8,847 nt of DNA from positions 1-8,847 of the forward strand of contig JAAVIG010000083.1 of assembly GCA_014796735.1 (NCBI GenBank), given 5' to 3'. The DNA is from Oscillospiraceae bacterium. GTDB lineage: Bacteria; Bacillota; Clostridia; Oscillospirales; Ruminococcaceae. A program made the translations under genes and the position numbers. This document shows, one piece after another, positions 5,325-8,847 of the stretch; position 1 is the stretch's first letter, and the number at the start of each line of letters is the position of its first letter. The notes below the pieces were generated by a model. It was not told where the DNA came from, did no database searches, and saw nothing but the letters and a program-made list of their open reading frames with translations.

Positions 5325-7793
5325 TTAAGGCTCAATAACGGTAAAAAGCTCCGTTTCTTCCTCAACGCCCACCTTGTCGAAATTGAATTTAAAGGCGGTA
5401 TCTCCGTAGTAAAGAATATTTTCCTCAAAGGCGGGGGTGAATTTTATATCGGGGTGAAATTCATATATGTAAGGATATAATTCGTCCTTATCGATAAGCG
5501 GGGAGAAATCACCGTACACAGGGCATAGCAGATCATTTTTTATCGTAATAAAGGGAGAACATAAACCGTTTACGTCTTCATAAGAGGTGAAAATCACTAT
5601 GCCGTCTTTAAGCTCGTATATCTGCGGCATGTAATCGGAGAATTTGTCTGTCGGCAAAGCGTGTATGTCGCTTAATTCAACGGGTATTCTCGCGCTTATA
5701 TTGCTGTCGACAAAATTTCCGTCCTTAGATACCGTCATGTACAGGTCGGAGCAGTAGATCATATCGGGGTTTGCCGCCTTGTCGGTTCTTACCTTTTCGG
5801 CCATCAGATCGAAGGTGTAACCGCCGACCTCTTTGGTGTAAAGTTTTACCTGTGAAAAGCTTCGGTACATCGCCGTGTAATTGGCATATTCGTTAACTCC
5901 AAAGTTCAGACCGTTGGTTTTGAAGGGGTGTGACTTGCTGCTGTCTTGAATATCGGGCACTTGCTCCAAATCAAATGGCTCATAATATTTGTAATGCCCC
6001 TTGCAGGGTTCAAGTATAATTGCTCTGTAATACTCGCTCGAATCGGCTTCAACAGAGTTTATATCCCAATTTATACTGTTCTCCCAATCGGGATGGCACA
6101 ACACAAGTATTTTGTCCTCATAACGGTACATTTCAGCATCTCCAAGCCACATAGTTTCTTCTCCGACCCATTCGCCCAAGTACTCCAATAGCTTATAGTC
6201 CCGCATTGCGGCGGCACTTTCAAGACGTTTTCCCGTAATTTCGTTGTGTATTTCCCAATCGGTCTCGCCTTTCATGGAGGTTACAATGCCGTCCTTTATA
6301 ACGCAGTCCCAATAGTCATAATTATATTCGTAGACCGTGTCTTCATATACAAAGGGGCAAATCTCCTCGTATGATGTGCAGTAGACGCTTATATCGGCAA
6401 AGTCAACGGGCGGGAGCTTAGGATACTTGTCCCAAAGCTTTTTAAATTCTTCGTATTCCAAGGTGCTGTAATTGCCGTCTATCCTTATTTCATCGGTGTT
6501 AAAATCGTCTCTGAAAAAGCAGGCCTCGGACGGCGATGCCGACTGCACATTGCCGTAATTAAGAACGCCGTAGGACAGCAGATTTTCGGTATAGTATTTC
6601 TCGCCGTCGTATTTGATCGCTGCGGCTACCTTTGCTTTAACCGCGCCGTCGGAAGCATAGGTGTCGTAATAGAAATAATAGTACCTTTCAATAATATTTT
6701 CACCCAAATCATCAAGCTTTTCATATAAGCCTAAATGATTCAAAAATTGATCGGTGGGGTCTAATCCGATCTCTTCTTCGGTTATGCAGCCCACAAAGCG
6801 CGGTTCGCTTTCCGTCTTTTCAAATATGAAGATTGGGTTGCTGTTTTTGTTGGGGGCGAATACTATTTCCTCCACGCCGTCAAAGTTTAAGTCGTAAAAA
6901 TAATATTTATAAGTAACCGGAGCCTTGATGGAGTCAATGACAAGGTTCCTCATGTATTTTGTGCAGACAGCCAAATCCTTTTCGGTCAGCGTTTTTGTTG
7001 AATTATTGTTTTTGAAATCATTAAAGTTTATGGGAGGAAGATGTTCATATTTGCTCCAAAGCGCGGTAAATGCCTCCTCTCCTATATCTGTGAACATTTC
7101 GGGATTATTCTCCTGTATATGCCAGCCCTCTCTGAAAAACTTAACATCGGCAAAGGGAGTACCCTCACGGCTTATAATGCCGTAAGACAGCAGGTATGAT
7201 TGGCGGTATTTCTCATTATCGCCGTCAAACATGATCGCCGCCGCGCCTCTCGCTTCCATATCCGCGCCCTTGTCAAAGCTGAAAAAGTAATAGTAGTATT
7301 TTTCTTCGCCGTTTTCGTAAGGGTACAAGCCGTCAAGTGTTCCCATAAAGGGATCGTGTACATTTTCTCCGATTATGTTTATAAACTCGGGTTCCTCTCC
7401 CTGTGTGCCGAATATATACATGAGACTGTGATTTTCGTCGGTTAAAAGTATCTCATCTATTCCGTCAAAATTAAGGTCAAGAACGCGATAGGGCAGTTCG
7501 TCCGCGTTTTCCGTGACATTGGGGTAAAAATCGGAAATATAATCTCTGCAATAACGGATATTATCATTTAAGGAGTTGTTTGCTCCGTCGTAGAGCCGAG
7601 CTCCCGTCAGGCAGACTCCCGCCGTTATCGCAATGCACGCCGCGGCGGTGAACAAAGCGCGCGGGAAGGAGCGTGTGCTTTCTTCTTCTGTTATAACTAT
7701 TTCCGCCGGCTCCTGCAATTCGTCCTCCATTGCTTCCCCATAGTATTTATCGTCTATTTCGCCCAAAAGATCAAAAAGCTCCTCTTTTTTCAT
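5325..7793 (-). CDS. Large one-pass membrane protein with duplicated outer domain, probable anti-sigma/sensor
   Basis: The 822-residue product begins with a short cytoplasmic part (1-45) starting KKEELFDLLGEIDDKYYGEA, a helix of the kind seen in clostridial membrane anti-sigma factors. One transmembrane segment follows at about 47-65. The outer region holds two related copies of about 165-170 residues. Copy 1 (about 103-260) has DLNFDGIDEIL, a KYYYYFF stretch, AAAIMFDGD, LLSYGI and ends LPPINF. Copy 2 (about 300-466) has DLNFDGVEEIV, RYYYFYY, AAAIKYDGE, LLSYGV and ends LPPVDF. The DxNxDG pattern resembles calcium-binding or FG-GAP-like loops, though metal binding is unproven. Residues 467-822 form a further aromatic- and acid-rich region I cannot assign. 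The gene overlaps the sigma stop codon by ATGA, with a G-rich ribosome binding site 8 nt upstream. It probably sequesters that sigma factor and senses an extracellular signal. It is much larger than usual anti-sigma factors. Confidence 0.78.
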   Translation of the reverse strand: MKKEELFDLLGEIDDKYYGEAMEDELQEPAEIVITEEESTRSFPRALFTAAACIAITAGVCLTGARLYDGANNSLNDNIRYCRDYISDFYPNVTENADELPYRVLDLNFDGIDEILLTDENHSLMYIFGTQGEEPEFINIIGENVHDPFMGTLDGLYPYENGEEKYYYYFFSFDKGADMEARGAAAIMFDGDNEKYRQSYLLSYGIISREGTPFADVKFFREGWHIQENNPEMFTDIGEEAFTALWSKYEHLPPINFNDFKNNNSTKTLTEKDLAVCTKYMRNLVIDSIKAPVTYKYYFYDLNFDGVEEIVFAPNKNSNPIFIFEKTESEPRFVGCITEEEIGLDPTDQFLNHLGLYEKLDDLGENIIERYYYFYYDTYASDGAVKAKVAAAIKYDGEKYYTENLLSYGVLNYGNVQSASPSEACFFRDDFNTDEIRIDGNYSTLEYEEFKKLWDKYPKLPPVDFADISVYCTSYEEICPFVYEDTVYEYNYDYWDCVIKDGIVTSMKGETDWEIHNEITGKRLESAAAMRDYKLLEYLGEWVGEETMWLGDAEMYRYEDKILVLCHPDWENSINWDINSVEADSSEYYRAIILEPCKGHYKYYEPFDLEQVPDIQDSSKSHPFKTNGLNFGVNEYANYTAMYRSFSQVKLYTKEVGGYTFDLMAEKVRTDKAANPDMIYCSDLYMTVSKDGNFVDSNISARIPVELSDIHALPTDKFSDYMPQIYELKDGIVIFTSYEDVNGLCSPFITIKNDLLCPVYGDFSPLIDKDELYPYIYEFHPDIKFTPAFEENILYYGDTAFKFNFDKVGVEEETELFTVIEP

Positions 7794-8350
7794 ATCTCAT
7801 GCCCCCCTTTTAAAAGATACTCACGAAGCCGTTTTCCGATACGGTTCAGGTTTACCGAAACGCTGTTTTCGCTCATTCCGAGCCGCATTGCTATTTCCTT
7901 TACGCTTTGGCAGCAGCAGTATCTTGAAACAAAAATAACGCGCTTTTTCTTCGGAAGCTCGGACAAAAAAACGTTTATAGCCGACAGTATCTCGTTGCGC
8001 TCGGCGGCGCTTACGGGATCGCTTTTGTCGGAAACCAAATTTTCCAATTCGTCATATATCAGAGGTATCTCACCGTTTCCCCTTTTTTCCGAGCGGCTTT
8101 TACGGTAGGTATCAATGGCGGTGTTTCGGGTCAGCTTCGCCAGAAAGGCCGAAAAGACAGACGGCTTTTCCGGCGGAATATTTTCCCAAGCCTTGAGATA
8201 GGCTGTGTTTACACATTCCTCGGCATCCTGTTGGTTATGAAGTATGTTTTTTGCTATCATTGTGCAGTAGTGGCCGTATTTTTCAGCCGTCTGTGTTATG
8301 GCGGATTCGTTCCTTTCCCAGTACAGAGCGATTATTTTGCTGTCTTCCAT
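7790..8350 (-). CDS. ECF-family RNA polymerase sigma factor (second module)
   Basis: The 186-residue protein has sigma region 2 at about 20-85 (DAEECVNTAYLKAWENIPP, then FLAKLTRNTAIDTYRKSR). A linker covers about 90-120. Region 4 covers about 125-180 (LPKKKRVIFVSRYCCCQS, then VKEIAMRLGMSENSVSVNLNRIGKRLREYL), forming the -35-binding helix-turn-helix. I chose the ATG at 8350 because AGAGG lies 8 nt upstream. The in-frame GTG at 8359 overlaps that ribosome binding site and is unlikely. The downstream membrane gene overlaps its end by ATGA, so sigma and anti-sigma are made together. An ECF-type promoter upstream suggests autoregulation. One oddity is three consecutive cysteines (145-147) at a place where relatives usually carry aromatic residues; these might be redox- or metal-sensitive, but that is speculation. 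Confidence 0.92.
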   Translation of the reverse strand: MEDSKIIALYWERNESAITQTAEKYGHYCTMIAKNILHNQQDAEECVNTAYLKAWENIPPEKPSVFSAFLAKLTRNTAIDTYRKSRSEKRGNGEIPLIYDELENLVSDKSDPVSAAERNEILSAINVFLSELPKKKRVIFVSRYCCCQSVKEIAMRLGMSENSVSVNLNRIGKRLREYLLKGGHEI

Positions 8351-8385
8351 TTTTTTCACCTCTCTTTCGGGGTTCTGATTATAAT

Positions 8386-8411
8386 GACGTAAGGGGGAGG
8401 AGAATCTTACA
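8386..8411 (-). promoter_or_regulatory. Candidate ECF-type autoregulatory promoter
   Basis: On the minus strand, TGTAAG (8406-8411) is followed after exactly 16 bp by CGTC (8386-8389), close to the TG(A/T)AAC-16-CGTC architecture of Firmicute ECF promoters. It lies 36 bp upstream of the ECF sigma ATG, as expected for self-activation. A TATAAT sits at 8378-8383 but has no sigma-A -35 at 17 bp, which favours the ECF reading. Confidence 0.55.
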
Positions 8412-8454
8412 TGGGAAATTGAAAAATTTTTTGCGGACGATTTCGGGGAAAGCT

Positions 8455-8489
8455 AAAAAAGATCACAGCCCTTTGTGCCGCGATCTTTT
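8455..8489 (-). terminator. Rho-independent terminator of the S24 repressor gene
   Basis: A 13-bp stem (8457-8469 with 8477-8489, including two G-U pairs in the inner part) with a 7-nt loop is followed by U residues on the minus strand (A8455-A8460 on the plus strand). It begins 4 nt after the TAA at 8494-8496 that ends the restored repressor frame. Confidence 0.9.
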
Positions 8490-8493
8490 CAGA

Positions 8494-8847
8494 TTATATT
8501 TCCTTAATGATCTGCTTTACAAGCCCCACTACTCTCAGTCGGTTTACCTCCTCACCCTCAAACCGTCTTGATTTGTACTCGGGGTTTATTGAAATAAGCT
8601 CGATCCAATCCTTGCCGTACTCTATTTTTTACTAAGCCCTCCTCGCCGTCTACAAGAATAACCGCAATACTGCCGCTGTCTACCGAGCTTTGCTTTCTGA
8701 CGACTATTATATCTCCGTCCTCGATTTTGGGGTACATGCTGTCGCCGTGAATCCTTAAGCCCATAGTTCGGACTGCCGTCCCGATGATGAGAGGACTGCT
8801 GTCGGGAAGAGGAGCATGGGAATGATGATTCGGAAGATTTTGAAGAA
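8494..8847 (-). pseudogene. S24/LexA-like repressor, C-terminal domain with frameshift, 5' end outside window
   Basis: The frame is open from the right edge and contains GLRIHGDSMYPKIEDGD (nucleophile Ser codon at 8738-8740), then VRKQSSVDSGSIAVILVDG and EEGLVK. This is the Ser/Lys dyad domain of LexA- and CI-type repressors (peptidase S24). The Lys codon falls in a run of six A (8625-8630 on the plus strand as T). In the unshifted frame the protein then becomes unrelated and stops at 8558. In the shifted frame it continues as IEYGKDWIELISINPEY, then RLRVVGLVKQIIKEI, the normal end of this fold, stopping at 8494. Five or eight A would restore the frame. It may be a true pseudogene, a sequencing error in a homopolymer, or productive slippage. 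Any N-terminal helix-turn-helix lies beyond the window. The ATG at 8764 (MGLRIHG) is internal to the domain and not a likely start. Confidence 0.82.

Noticed and set aside
5211..5480. Plus-strand open frame of 89 codons
   Set aside because: It runs through the promoter and 5' part of the noncoding RNA, a terminator and the antisense of the membrane-protein gene; it has no ribosome binding site and low-complexity shadow composition.
8357..8359. GTG start for the second ECF sigma gene
   Set aside because: It overlaps the AGAGG ribosome binding site that is correctly spaced for the ATG at 8350.
1..8847. CRISPR array, tRNA, rRNA or insertion sequence
   Set aside because: No regularly spaced repeats, tRNA cloverleaf, rRNA segments, transposase frames or terminal inverted repeats were found on reading both strands.

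Overview
The window looks like a piece of a Clostridia chromosome, most likely an Oscillospiraceae/Ruminococcus-type gut Firmicute. The reasons are mid-range GC coding sequence with AT-rich gaps, strong AGGAGG-type ribosome binding sites, consensus sigma-A promoters, short intrinsic terminators, and protein types typical of that group (small ECF sigma factors with one-pass membrane partners, and a secreted protein with an acidic Ser/Thr/Glu linker and C-terminal membrane anchor). This assignment is inferred from style, not from a marker gene. Every supported gene is on the minus strand, so the region reads from high to low coordinates.

From right to left: (1) 8494-8847 is the C-terminal part of an S24/LexA-like repressor, broken by a frameshift in an A6 run and ended by a clear terminator. 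(2) 8350-5325 is a two-gene ECF sigma/anti-sigma module, preceded by an ECF-style promoter (TGTAAG-16-CGTC). The sigma factor overlaps by ATGA an 822-residue one-pass membrane protein whose outer part holds two copies of a DLNFDG-containing domain. A terminator at 5284-5312 closes it. (3) 5015-5276 is a stand-alone noncoding RNA gene with a perfect consensus sigma-A promoter (TTGACA-17-TATAAT), about 227 nt of strongly structured RNA and a terminator. (4) 5006-3580 holds a radical SAM enzyme resembling queuine lyase (QueL) and a YhhQ-family queuosine-precursor transporter, a likely queuine salvage pair. (5) 3479-2252 is a second, smaller ECF sigma/membrane anti-sigma pair with its own terminator. 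(6) 2087-1320 is a TauE/SafE-family exporter behind a near-consensus promoter whose -10 lies in a perfect 12-bp palindrome. (7) 1096-182 is a secreted, membrane-anchored surface protein with its own promoter and terminator. (8) The first 97 bases hold a short open frame without a start codon, possibly a gene remnant.

The two ECF modules suggest envelope or extracellular sensing. In each, the sigma factor is translationally coupled to a membrane protein that probably holds it inactive, and the two upstream regions share TTTTTCAA and TGTAAG elements. The queuine genes imply scavenging of the tRNA modification base from the environment. The most interesting element is the noncoding RNA. It has a multi-branched fold with a predicted pseudoknot and a palindromic apical loop, and it ends a few bases before the start codon of the radical SAM gene, which has no visible Shine-Dalgarno of its own.
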